11,524 bases of DNA from Sanchytrium tribonematis (GCA_018985235.1 JADGIG010000257.1:1-11524), one strand, 5' to 3'; counted from the first letter of the stretch, positions 1 through 6,514 are shown. The notes: a model not told the origin generated them from the letters alone. Program-made: numbers and translations.

Positions 1-214
1 TCCCACAGGACAGAGGACTGTGCGCCACTTGGATTGGATCGATTTCCCCCACACGTGATCCCCCATTTATGGGAACGACGTATTAGTATTGGAATAGTGA
101 ATAGAAACGAAATTAAAATTGCAATTAATGAGGACATCTTGAAACAAACTGGAGAACCATGTGCTGAAAGAAATTTTATCTGTCTCGCTTTTCTGGGTTA
201 CAGCGCCGCGGAAA
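1..214 (+). CDS. 5'-truncated open frame of unknown function (possible exon)
   Basis: Frame 1 is open from the window edge to the stop at 229-231, so the start lies outside or the frame is open by chance. I recognise no family. The stretch has mixed, protein-like composition (for example FPPHVIPHLWERR and GYSAAE). It ends near a good donor-like GTAAGT at 215-220. If that donor is used, the frame joins in phase to the open frame leading into the GTPase at 496-1302. It could equally be the tail of an unrelated upstream gene. Confidence 0.3.
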
Positions 215-295
215 GTAAGTTTCCACCGTAACCCAGGTCCCACATGGTCTGAAATGGCTGTGTGGGTCTTCAAGTGAAGTAGATCGACGTCGTAG
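215..295 (+). other. Candidate spliceosomal intron
   Basis: It begins GTAAGT and ends CGTAG, 81 bp. A branch-like CTGAA lies at about 249-253. Removing it keeps frame: one leftover base before the donor plus two after the acceptor completes a codon, and the in-frame stops at 229-231, 250-252 and 280-282 all fall inside. It also contains half of a 9-bp inverted repeat (CTGGGTTAC 193-201 / GTAACCCAG 228-236). No transcript evidence is available. Confidence 0.2.
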
Positions 296-495
296 TTAGA
301 GCTTCAATAAAGGATTTAAAAAAAAACGTACTTGTCTCTAGTGACCCAAATGAATTTATTTGCGCTATTCTAGACACACACGATCCATTTACACGTTCGT
401 TTTTGATCAATGTTTCATTTACTAAAGTTAAAATTATTAAAACTGTCAAGACTGGAAACACCGAGTCTTTTACAAGTTCTTTTCAATTAATCAAC

Positions 496-1302
496 ATGAA
501 AATTAGTTTAAAAAAACTGTACGATACCTGGAAAACAACGTGGTACGACGGCCTGAGCTATTACTTTGATTTTGATCCTCCATTACTAGACAAAAATAAT
601 GGCCTCGCTGAAACGAAAAGTTCTGAAATGTCTCCTTCCAGTCCATTAAAAATCGCAGTTCTTGGAGACTCTATGAATGGAAAATCCATCTTGATTAATT
701 TAATTACAGATGACCACCGTAAAGATGTCAACCCAAAGGTATGGAATATCAAAGACGACTGTGAAATCCAAGTTTACGAAATACCAAGTTATCTTGGTAA
801 ATTCAAAAATGCGAATGAATTTTGGAACAAGCACAAATTGTATACCTTTAATGCTATTGTCATAGCCACCGAATGTCGATTTGATACGCTTAATATCTTG
901 TGGACATTCAATGCAAATGCCAACAAAATTCCATTGTTTATTGATAATATCATTGAGAAATTGATTATTCAGGATAATCTTGTGTTTGAAAATGCTGTCC
1001 GTTTTGTTAAAAAGAGAGATGAAAAGGATTTAACTAGGTTAATTAATTATGATAATGAAGGAGCTATGAAAATTAGAAGCGATCCTAGTCAGATTTCAAA
1101 AGTATTTGGACCTACTGGTGAGTTGTCATTAAATATATATCAGATTACTGAATACAAGGAGCTGAATGAACATATTTATAACAACTTGGATCTTGAAAAG
1201 ATGAAAAATGACATTTACTCAATTTTATGTGACATAAAAGAGCCACAAAGCCCATCTTTCATCGAAATAATTACGGCGCGTTTAAATAAATATTTATTAT
1301 AA
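496..1302 (+). CDS. IRG-like GTPase with degenerate G motifs
   Basis: From the ATG at 496 the protein is 268 aa. A Walker A P-loop of the form GDSMNGKS lies at residues 57-64, after a Ser/Pro-rich linker and an aromatic N-terminal helix-like stretch. Where IRG (p47) GTPases have G3 (DxPG), this protein has YEIPSYLG (about 94-101). Where they have TKVDxDL (G4), it has FVKKRDEKDL (about 170-179), so the framework is kept but key residues are lost. It probably binds nucleotide weakly or acts as a pseudo-GTPase partner; that is inference. The frame is open upstream to 283, so an N-terminal extension or splice-in from 1-214 is possible. It converges on the intact relative at 1297-2070 with a 6-bp overlap. 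AATAAA lies inside the last codons (about 1285). Confidence 0.7.
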   Translation: MKISLKKLYDTWKTTWYDGLSYYFDFDPPLLDKNNGLAETKSSEMSPSSPLKIAVLGDSMNGKSILINLITDDHRKDVNPKVWNIKDDCEIQVYEIPSYLGKFKNANEFWNKHKLYTFNAIVIATECRFDTLNILWTFNANANKIPLFIDNIIEKLIIQDNLVFENAVRFVKKRDEKDLTRLINYDNEGAMKIRSDPSQISKVFGPTGELSLNIYQITEYKELNEHIYNNLDLEKMKNDIYSILCDIKEPQSPSFIEIITARLNKYLL

Positions 1303-2070
1303 TCGAAGTTTACCCAATTCCACAATCTTTTCAAAGAACTTGACATGGTCATATTGGTTTGATCCCTTGATGCGCATATTTGGAGAACTAACAACATAGA
1401 AAGGAATGTTTCCATACTTTTTCATTCCTTTTTCCTCTTGAATAGAGTCCAACTGTTGTTTTAATTCTAATTGGATATTTGTCAAAGTACCTTGGCGTTC
1501 AAATTCATCCGCCTTGGATATTACTATAATCAATTTTGATTTAAAACCAGCTTGTTGACAGAATCTGATTAGTTCTTCCTCAAAATCAGCTAATTGTGGA
1601 TTAACAAGAACTATGATACCATCACAACTTGCTAGATCCCACATTAAAAAATAATCCTTAACTTCAGTTCCAGCATCTGCCCCAGGTACATCGCTTATTC
1701 TAATAAATCCATTTCCATATTCATAACTGGTGACACAAGTAGTATGTGAAGCTGTAATTCCATTACCAACACTTGCAGCACTTGGGTCTGAGTCTCTTAC
1801 ACCACGTAATCCGTTTATTAAACTAGATTTTCCAACACCAATTTTACCAATAAAAGCAAAATTAAATTTTCCTTGGTCAAATGTATGCTTTTTAGGTTTA
1901 GGATTAGATGTAAACAAGGATGTGTCAACTGTCGGTCTCGTAGGACCGTCTTTCATCATTTTTTCAAAGTACACTTTAACTAATACTGACACGAGATAAA
2001 GAAATCCTGCGAAAAACTTTTCAAGCTGCTCGCTGACATATTCCACCGTGGAAGAATAAACATTACCCAT
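1297..2070 (-). CDS. IRG-like (immunity-related GTPase type) GTPase
   Basis: From the preferred Met (2068-2070) it is 257 aa; an in-frame ATG at 2080-2082 would add four residues. Numbering from that upstream Met: hydrophobic/amphipathic segment about 23-39; P-loop GKIGVGKS 79-86; candidate G2 Thr near 114-115; G3 DVPG 131-134; G4 SKAD 189-192; G5-like VVSSPN about 230-235. This is an essentially complete dynamin/septin-like TRAFAC G domain, closest in layout to IRG GTPases. It lacks the long C-terminal helical domain of roughly 400-aa animal IRGs. Starting at the second Met gives MGNVYSS, an N-myristoylation consensus, and puts the ATG 25 bp from the TATA box. The protein would sit on a membrane and hydrolyse GTP. 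AATAAA overlaps the stop codon. The neighbour is its degenerate relative, tail to tail. Confidence 0.85.
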   Translation of the reverse strand: MGNVYSSTVEYVSEQLEKFFAGFLYLVSVLVKVYFEKMMKDGPTRPTVDTSLFTSNPKPKKHTFDQGKFNFAFIGKIGVGKSSLINGLRGVRDSDPSAASVGNGITASHTTCVTSYEYGNGFIRISDVPGADAGTEVKDYFLMWDLASCDGIIVLVNPQLADFEEELIRFCQQAGFKSKLIIVISKADEFERQGTLTNIQLELKQQLDSIQEEKGMKKYGNIPFYVVSSPNMRIKGSNQYDHVKFFEKIVELGKLRL

Positions 2071-2095
2071 ATAATGTAACATGGGTCTATCATCA

Positions 2096-2152
2096 TTTTA
2101 TAAAGAGACGTTCAAATTGACCAATCAGGTACCTGTATAAAAGAGTATAAAG
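2096..2152. promoter_or_regulatory. Divergent promoter: TATA boxes either side of a CCAAT box
   Basis: TATAAAA on the minus strand (2096-2102) faces the GTPase. CCAATCA (2121-2127) lies in the middle. TATAAAA (2136-2142) and TATAAAG (2146-2152) on the plus strand face the small ORF at 2173. The two start codons are only about 100 bp apart, so the CCAAT box may serve both genes. Confidence 0.55.
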
Positions 2153-2172
2153 ACGTCTTGATTTTTAAAACG

Positions 2173-2307
2173 ATGCCATGCCCAGTTTGTTCAACTCCTG
2201 GAAAAACAAAAGTAGATGATAAAAACTGTCCTAAAAACCTAGTTGGATACAGAGTATGCGAGAAACCTATTTGGAGATGCGAAGGTAACTCCAATCAAAA
2301 GTACTGA
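2173..2307 (+). CDS. 44-aa Cys-rich protein, possible zinc-binding microprotein
   Basis: ATG at 2173, stop TGA at 2305. The protein opens MPCPVC and has further Cys at residues 19, 29 and 36, so a CxxC knuckle plus downstream Cys could make a zinc ribbon. I do not recognise the family. Support comes from the position of CCAAT and TATAAAA 31-50 bp upstream and from AATAAA about 30 bp after the stop. A GTAACT at 2284-2289 could be a splice donor, in which case this is only the first exon of a longer protein. It is divergent from the IRG-like gene and may share its regulation. Confidence 0.45.
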   Translation: MPCPVCSTPGKTKVDDKNCPKNLVGYRVCEKPIWRCEGNSNQKY

Positions 2308-2350
2308 AGAAAATATTACTGGATGGAATCGATAATAAATAAAATAGCGT

Positions 2351-2825
2351 TTATTTCAAGACCCTTTCTAGTATCAATTCGTATTCGTCTTGGCAAATGT
2401 CAACCAATAATAAAAACATGTCTTTACACACGACACCAAAAGGATAGACCTTGTAATTAAATTCTAGTGGAAGAAAACGGTCTGGTACAGGACTCAATAA
2501 ACTGGTTAACAGTCCCAATACAAAATAAAATTTCTGATGACAAGACATTTTGGAAATCTTGGTTTGAAATGCAGGTACATTGAAATGTTTCAAATAATGA
2601 GCACAGCACTCACATTTCATGTTTCGGGTACATTTAACAGGCATTAACAAGGGTAATTTAAAGAATATATCATCTAGAAAGTATAAAAAACTAATGGATT
2701 TATTGTGGCGAGTATTTATATGGCACAATTTCAGCAATTCTTAATTTTTCAATATCTTGCAGTAATGTTGCAGGCTCACTGTCTGTGAGATAGTAATTCG
2801 CGCCCTTTAAATTCTCAATATCCAT
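2351..2825 (-). pseudogene. Unknown protein gene read in two overlapping frames
   Basis: The first frame starts at ATG 2823-2825 (MDIENLKGANYY) and stops at 2700-2702 after 41 residues. A second frame, open from just above 2737 to the stop at 2351, carries a Cys cluster (CTRNMKCECC) and hydrophobic helices and has no ATG at its beginning. Both halves look protein-coding. A one-base slip between about 2700 and 2737, for example in the TTT run at 2715-2717 (plus strand), would join them into a single protein of roughly 157 aa. A GTGAGC donor with a CTAG acceptor is an in-phase intron alternative. AATAAA overlaps the final stop, which supports a real 3' end. No family recognised. Confidence 0.5.
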
Positions 2826-2966
2826 TTATCTCCAATTGCAGAAAAGAGTCATCACTTTTCAACGTTTTAAATGTACAACCAAGTCATTTTGGCACCATTT
2901 AAGTACAACTAATTTCTTACAATAATTGAAAACTAAGAAAAATAGCGAATTTTATTAATAATGTAT

Positions 2967-3530
2967 TTACGATTCCGGAGTACAACGTAAGCGGTTATAC
3001 TCGAAATAATCACCATCCGTGTCGAACCATCCATGTTCGCTATATCTATTAAATTGATAAAAGTATTGTCCATCAAGAAAGTCAATTTTGATTGTACCAA
3101 TTAATTTTCTCCCAAAATTCTCGATCAAGATTTGAGAACCTTCTATTCTTAAACTGTAAAAAGGTTGATCACGTGAATTATAGAAATCAATATGTTCATC
3201 TAAATAGTGGACATTTTTCCAATAGTCTATGCATCGAAATCGAATTGCAAAGAGGGTTGTAAAAAACATTTCACGGGGATCATCTCCAAAATTGTTTTGT
3301 ACAATAGAGTGAAACAAGAAAGGAGTTAATTAACAAGTCAATTCCTAGCAACGGAACATGTTTTCTACTTTCAAGACACCCATGAGTTTTAACCGCTCCT
3401 AAAAATGTTGTGGTGAATTCATCAATGGGATATGGACATGGTACTATAAAGGTAGTTGTAGTTATCCTACTATAGCTGGCCGGATTGCCTCTTCAAAGTT
3501 GTTATTCAACCAACTTGTATAAGCTTGTTT
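2967..3530 (-). pseudogene. Unknown protein gene in three frames; paralogue of 4324-4587
   Basis: Three consecutive open segments on the minus strand look coding. Segment 1 is about 3530-3462 (contains SWLNNNFEEAIRP). Segment 2 is about 3496-3280 (IDEFTTTFLGAVKTHG, then LLGIDLLIN). Segment 3 runs from about 3329 to the stop at 2967 and is rich in Tyr, Phe and Trp (GWFDTDGDYFEYNRLRC). Segment 2 to 3 can be joined by losing one base of AAAA at 3288-3291; segment 1 to 2 needs a shift the other way. None of the segments starts with a clear ATG, so the 5' end is uncertain. The DEF...LGAVK..G motif recurs at 4324-4587. AATAAA follows about 10 bp after the stop. Function unknown. Confidence 0.45.
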
Positions 3531-3532
3531 AT

Positions 3533-3895
3533 TTATTCGATATCTCGTTGATTACCAGTTTCCACATCATATACTATTCCAAATAAATATTCAAAAACTG
3601 CAATAGGAATGTCATCATCGTACAAACGTTTCATTGTTAAATAGTGTTCTTTTTTGACATCTTGTGATTTTCTAACAAAAAGTTGAGAAGCTAATTTAAT
3701 ATCTTCAAAATATCCAATCATGTGTAAAATTAAATCACAAAAATTTGTAAGAGTGATCCCATCGTAAATTTCTCTCATACCAATCAAATGAGCCAAATTT
3801 GCTTGTTGAAACGCGTCAATATCAAATGTTCCACTAACTACTTTTAATGCTAAATACTTTTCACAGATATTAACCATGCTCTCCATCACTAACAT
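3533..3895 (-). CDS. Small helical protein of unknown function
   Basis: Up to 120 aa and intact. Start candidates are Met1 (3895), Met4 (3886) and Met7 (3877). Met1 lies only 5 bp from the TATA box and would probably fall upstream of the transcript start, so Met7 (MVNICEKYLALKVV) is a reasonable choice. The sequence looks all-helical, without signal peptide or membrane segment, and I see no catalytic motif. The stop lies within GAATAAATAAA, so poly(A) signal and stop overlap. The promoter has CCAATCA and TATAAAT. The downstream frame-broken gene (2967-3530) lies on the same strand, almost abutting. Confidence 0.6.
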   Translation of the reverse strand: MLVMESMVNICEKYLALKVVSGTFDIDAFQQANLAHLIGMREIYDGITLTNFCDLILHMIGYFEDIKLASQLFVRKSQDVKKEHYLTMKRLYDDDIPIAVFEYLFGIVYDVETGNQRDIE

Positions 3896-3899
3896 TTCT

Positions 3900-3930
3900 A
3901 TTTATACCTTTATTCCTTTAAGTTGATTGG
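3900..3930 (-). promoter_or_regulatory. CCAAT plus TATA promoter of the 3533-3895 gene
   Basis: On the minus strand CCAATCA (3924-3930) is followed after about 17 bp by TATAAAT (3900-3906). The spacing resembles that at 2121-2142, where another CCAATCA precedes a TATA box. Confidence 0.5.
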
Positions 3931-4045
3931 GTAAAAGTACGTGAAACACCAAAGTGGAGACCTAATTGGCTTAAACCATCTTTTTAAACCAGTGTATTTG
4001 ATTGGTCAAAAAAATAAATAGACTAATTTTCACTGCGCAATTGAC

Positions 4046-4327
4046 ATGAAATCACCCTCGTCTACCTTTCACAGCGTAAATCGGGTCAAGCAACCCTGGT
4101 CTACCTTCCACAGTGTAAATGTCGTCAAAAACTTGGAATTGAATTTGGTCAAATGTTTTGAAAAAATAAAAATTGGTTTAATTAAAAGATCCAGTCTCCA
4201 AGTTTACTCCTGTCAAGAAAATTTACTCCTCAAACCATTTTCAAGCCAATTGTACCCATTTATATGTCTTTACGACCTTTACAATATGGAAGCTAGACCA
4301 GCATGTCGATTGCGCTGTGGAAATTAG
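4046..4327 (+). CDS. Doubtful 93-aa ORF over a 39-bp repeat
   Basis: The ATG at 4046 follows a TGATTGG (CCAAT on the other strand, 3999-4005) and an AATAAATAG stretch. The first third translates the two 39-bp repeat units as two 13-residue units, each containing TFHSVN. The related copy at 10980 has in-frame stops on this strand, while on the minus strand both repeat copies are open through the units. The plus-strand reading is therefore not favoured by conservation. Its stop TAG overlaps the stop of the minus-strand frame at 4324. Probably a chance frame. Confidence 0.2.
   Translation: MKSPSSTFHSVNRVKQPWSTFHSVNVVKNLELNLVKCFEKIKIGLIKRSSLQVYSCQENLLLKPFSSQLYPFICLYDLYNMEARPACRLRCGN
4060..4137. 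repeat. 39-bp tandem repeat, copy A (two units)
   Basis: Two units start GTCTACCTT at 4060 and 4099, exactly 39 bp (13 codons) apart, each followed by CACAGYGTAAAT. They run into ACTTGGAATTGAATTT. The same arrangement and the same downstream tail are found near 10980-11065. On the minus strand the units read as DIYTVEGRPGLL and DPIYAVKGRRG. Confidence 0.6.
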
Positions 4328-4587
4328 TTTATTTTACTATACTCATAATCTTTTCTAGTTTTCAATACTGCCTTTTGATCTTTAGTAAATTGTTCATCTT
4401 TTTCACAAATCTCAATCACTGTGATATAATCTTTTGCCAGTACTATATTCAACTTGTTTTTTACATTTCCATATGCTTTAACAGCACCTAGGATTAATAC
4501 ACCAAATTCATCTAAACTTTCAAGAACGCTGTTCTTCTGGAACAAAGTTATCCTTTCAAGAACCCATTGACAATAAAAATGCCCGAT
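4324..4587 (-). pseudogene. Fragment of unknown protein, paralogue of 2967-3530
   Basis: A minus-strand frame of 87 codons open from after a TAA at 4588-4590 to the stop at 4324. It has no ATG, so it is an exon or a 5'-lost copy. It contains LDEFGVLILGAVKAYG, matching IDEFTTTFLGAVKTHG of the 2967-3530 gene at equivalent places, and a preceding YCQW / YTSW match. A Lys/Glu-rich tail follows. AATAAA lies 6 bp before the stop. The first 70 bp overlap a plus-strand LRR-like frame, so one of the two readings is non-functional there. Function unknown. Confidence 0.45.
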
Positions 4588-4903
4588 TTATTGGAATATT
4601 TAGAGACACCAATTTTGACATTTGATATTCTGTCATCCAATATGACGAGTTTGAAAGAATTACATAATTCATATTTCAGTAATATAAAGATTCAATTATA
4701 AAGAACAATGCCAGACACGATAGAAGTACTGAATTTGATTTATTGTAAGTGTGATTTGACTGGTTTCATCTCACAAGAGATATTTGGAACTACATGAGAG
4801 CATTGCATCAGGGAATCTCACAATATCTTCACAAAATATAACCCATCATGAAACGGGGATCGAGAGTGATTCATATAATTTATTTCAGTTGATTGTAGCA
4901 TGA
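4516..4903 (+). pseudogene. Leucine-rich-repeat protein relic with a nonsense codon
   Basis: One frame is open from 4516 and contains ATG at 4579 (MPDLLEYLETPILTFDILSS, then MTSLKELHNSYF). It hits a single TAA at 4699-4701, then continues in the same frame from ATG 4708 with MPDTIEVLNLIYCKCDLTGFI. That is LRR-like: the consensus LxxLxL, a Cys, and LTGxI. At about 4780 a one-base shift leads to another open stretch (YLELHESIASGNLTISS) that stops at 4901-4903. Repeated MPD(T/L)(I/L)E starts suggest diverged LRR units. One nonsense codon plus one frame change point to a pseudogene or a noisy consensus. The 3' end overlaps the minus-strand gene ending at 4880. Confidence 0.45.
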
Positions 4904-5276
4904 TTTCAAATGTTGTAAAATATCATCCGCACGGTTTGAACAATATTTCGTTTCACAGAGGGAACTATCAGTAATTCCGTCCACAGTAATGGTGCTGGAT
5001 TTTGGTGCCTCATCCAATACTTGATACAAGTTGACTTTTGTCAGTTTAGACTCGTCAATCACTGAAATCCCATGGCTTTTCATCACATATGGAATCATTT
5101 CCCAAATATTATCTTCACAGGTGTGCCAATCAGAGGGAGCATCAATCAGACGATACAAATATTCTTTGGTACGTACGACTAGGGTCACAGCCATTAAAAT
5201 GGACATCCAGATCATCTATTCTTTCAATGGGAAGTCTCCAATTAAATACTACAGCATGTTGCACAAACAACTCCAT
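4880..5276 (-). pseudogene. Unknown protein gene split by a one-base frame change
   Basis: The first frame starts at ATG 5274-5276 (MELFVQHAVVFNWRLPIERI) and stops at 5142-5144. The second is open from about 5215 to the stop at 4880 (YRLIDAPSDWHTCEDNIWEM, ending NQLK). Both look coding and overlap by about 70 bp. A slip of one base, for example in TTT 5165-5167 (plus strand), would join them to about 131 aa. A GTACGT donor with a TTTCAG acceptor is also in phase, but it would remove sequence that itself looks coding. AATAAA overlaps the stop. The second half holds several Cys (CEDN, CETKYC, SCY) with no recognised spacing. Family unknown. Confidence 0.45.
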
Positions 5277-5289
5277 CCAATTTCACAAT

Positions 5290-5406
5290 CCAATCAAATC
5301 TGTAAAATCCAGTCACATGCGTCTCCTGTGTATTGATCACACGGATGAAGCTGAAGCTATAAAATATTATGAGATTGTTGTGTATAATTTGAAGTCGTTG
5401 ACATAG
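5290..5406 (+). CDS. Possible 3' exon or ORF tail of unknown function
   Basis: Within a longer plus-strand frame, only the last 30 or so codons look protein-like (LLCIDHTDEAEAIKYYEIVV, ending in a TAG at 5404-5406). They could be an exon following the CCAG acceptor-like site near 5310, and perhaps belong with the open frame at 5496-5684. The helical, Ala/Glu/Tyr-rich composition would suit a helical-repeat protein. Weak evidence. Confidence 0.2.
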   Translation, partial: PIKSVKSSHMRLLCIDHTDEAEAIKYYEIVVYNLKSLT

Positions 5407-5451
5407 ATATTTATTCGGGGATGTCCCGTTTATATGTGTTTCGGTCTTTTA

Positions 5452-5507
5452 ATTGATTGGTTCCCTTATATATCACAAGTCTTTGTAATATATAAGAGCC
5501 AATCAAT
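5452..5507. repeat. 56-bp near-perfect inverted repeat (hairpin)
   Basis: The left arm ATTGATTGG...TTATATAT...ACAA is mirrored by TTGT...ATATATAA...CCAATCAAT. The arms are about 26 bp with a few mismatches and a loop of about 4 bases. Each arm has a CCAATCA/TGATTGG element and a TATATA element, in the order expected for a promoter reading into the other arm. It could be a small MITE-like remnant, a divergent promoter or a transcript hairpin. Confidence 0.6.
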
Positions 5508-5684
5508 AATCTCTCAAATCCCCTCGTGACCCCTCGTGACCCCCCTTGGGTCTACAGGGTCAAAACTGCTCCCGTCGGAGTATGTCTTGCAACAGAGATT
5601 GCTTTAGAATTGGGAGATACAGATGCTAAAGATCAAATTGATAAGATACAAAATGCATCAAACACTAACTGCATCCTCCAATAA
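5496..5684 (+). CDS. Possible 3' exon ending in a CaaX-like tail
   Basis: Open from after a TAA just before 5496 to TAA 5682-5684, with no ATG. The part after a CTACAG acceptor-like site (5552-5557) looks coding (VGVCLATEIALELGDTDAKD). It ends NCILQ, so the last four residues fit a Cys-aliphatic-aliphatic-X prenylation box. AATAAA overlaps the stop, as at other gene ends here. I do not recognise the family; an upstream exon is not established. A 10-bp repeat (CCCCTCGTGA twice, 5520-5539) lies just before the acceptor. Confidence 0.35.
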   Translation, partial: EPINNLSNPLVTPRDPPWVYRVKTAPVGVCLATEIALELGDTDAKDQIDKIQNASNTNCILQ

Positions 5685-5721
5685 ATACATCTATTATTTA
5701 TTTGTGGACGAGTTCGAGACA

Positions 5722-6014
5722 TTAATAGATTCTGGGGTCTATTGGTATATGTGGACGGTAGAGAGTGTATTGAAGATGATATATATCAATGATGCTAATC
5801 CAGTTGGTAACCCCATAGACGGAAATGTCCCTGTTAAACCCATATTTGTAAAATTCATTGAAAGAAGCGCAGTCCCAGCATTAGTACATGTAATCCCTGC
5901 TAAAGAACAGCAATTAGAACCTGAATATCCTAACGATCCTAAACTAGTCGCGATAGTACCCACTGCACTGCATTCTGATATCAAAGTTCCAAAAATCAAA
6001 TTTAAAAGTAGCAT
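5722..6014 (-). pseudogene. Secreted LRR protein, N-terminal part with frame break
   Basis: From ATG 6012-6014 the protein has a hydrophobic signal-like N-terminus (MLLLNLIFGTLISECSA). An LRR N-terminal cap follows with adjacent Cys and a third Cys (SNCCSLAGITC), then a first repeat (MGLTGTFPSMGLP). This is the plant-like secreted LRR layout also common in chytrid fungi. The frame stops at 5739 after a run of AT dinucleotides (5779-5786). Removing one AT would continue into LQYTLYRPHIP, an LRR-like pattern, before a stop at 5722-5724. Most of the repeat domain is missing. The opposite-strand ORF through this region is a shadow. Confidence 0.6.
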
Positions 6015-6179
6015 CGCGTTTTACAAGGTGGCTTTTTGAATGGGACATTTTAATTTTGAGTTGATAGAGTATAGTTAAAACTTTAAACAATAATAAGGTT
6101 ATTTATTCACTTATCATTTGGCCTTTTTTTTTACTGAATTCGAACAGCGGCTATTTATTAAAATAACATTTCAAAGCGA

Positions 6180-6335
6180 TTAATCAAGCTGTTTGAAATC
6201 ATGTTTTGTGACAGAGACACCGTGGTCTTTGATACGTTTATGAGTATTTAAATGGCTAATCATACCGTATCTGCGATCACAACCTGAAGTTAAAGTACTC
6301 TGGGTTGGTTGGAATGTAAGTAAATCGAGATGGCA
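6180..6335 (-). pseudogene. C2H2 zinc-finger remnant or terminal exon
   Basis: A 51-codon open frame with no ATG, ending at the stop 6180-6182. It carries GCDRRYGMISHLNTHKRIKD followed by His: second Cys, 12 residues, His, five residues, His, which is the C-terminal half of a C2H2 finger. The first Cys that should lie 2-5 residues before is absent (STLTSGC). A TTCAG acceptor-like site lies directly before the Gly-Cys, so the first Cys may have come from an upstream exon not seen here. It is probably the last exon of a DNA-binding protein or a decayed copy. It lies just outside the left end of the transposon. Confidence 0.5.
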
Positions 6336-6514
6336 TTATTACACAGATTTAATGACTGTCGCCTTTATATCAGCGAGTCTATAAATTATTACAACTCTAA
6401 AATTTTAGTCATTTTACTTTTTCCCCTCATATTTTGCACTTTTTGAGAGCTTTTTGGCAATAATTTGATCAAGTATCGCACACATTTTTTAACAAAAAGT
6501 AAAACAAATAGAGG

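Noticed and set aside
1730-1999. Plus-strand ORF inside the IRG-like gene
   Set aside because: Antisense shadow of the P-loop region; no motif or independent signals.
2112-2294. Minus-strand ORF over the 44-codon gene
   Set aside because: Shadow of the plus-strand ORF and its promoter; no supporting motif.
2351-5276. Programmed +1 frameshifting as the main explanation for the split genes
   Set aside because: The three stops (TAA, TGA, TGA) share no slippery codon context, other breaks need the opposite shift, and simple run-length indels explain all of them.
5623-6039. Plus-strand 138-codon ORF
   Set aside because: It lies opposite the LRR N-terminal cap, whose signal peptide, Cys pattern and repeat consensus are clearly on the minus strand.
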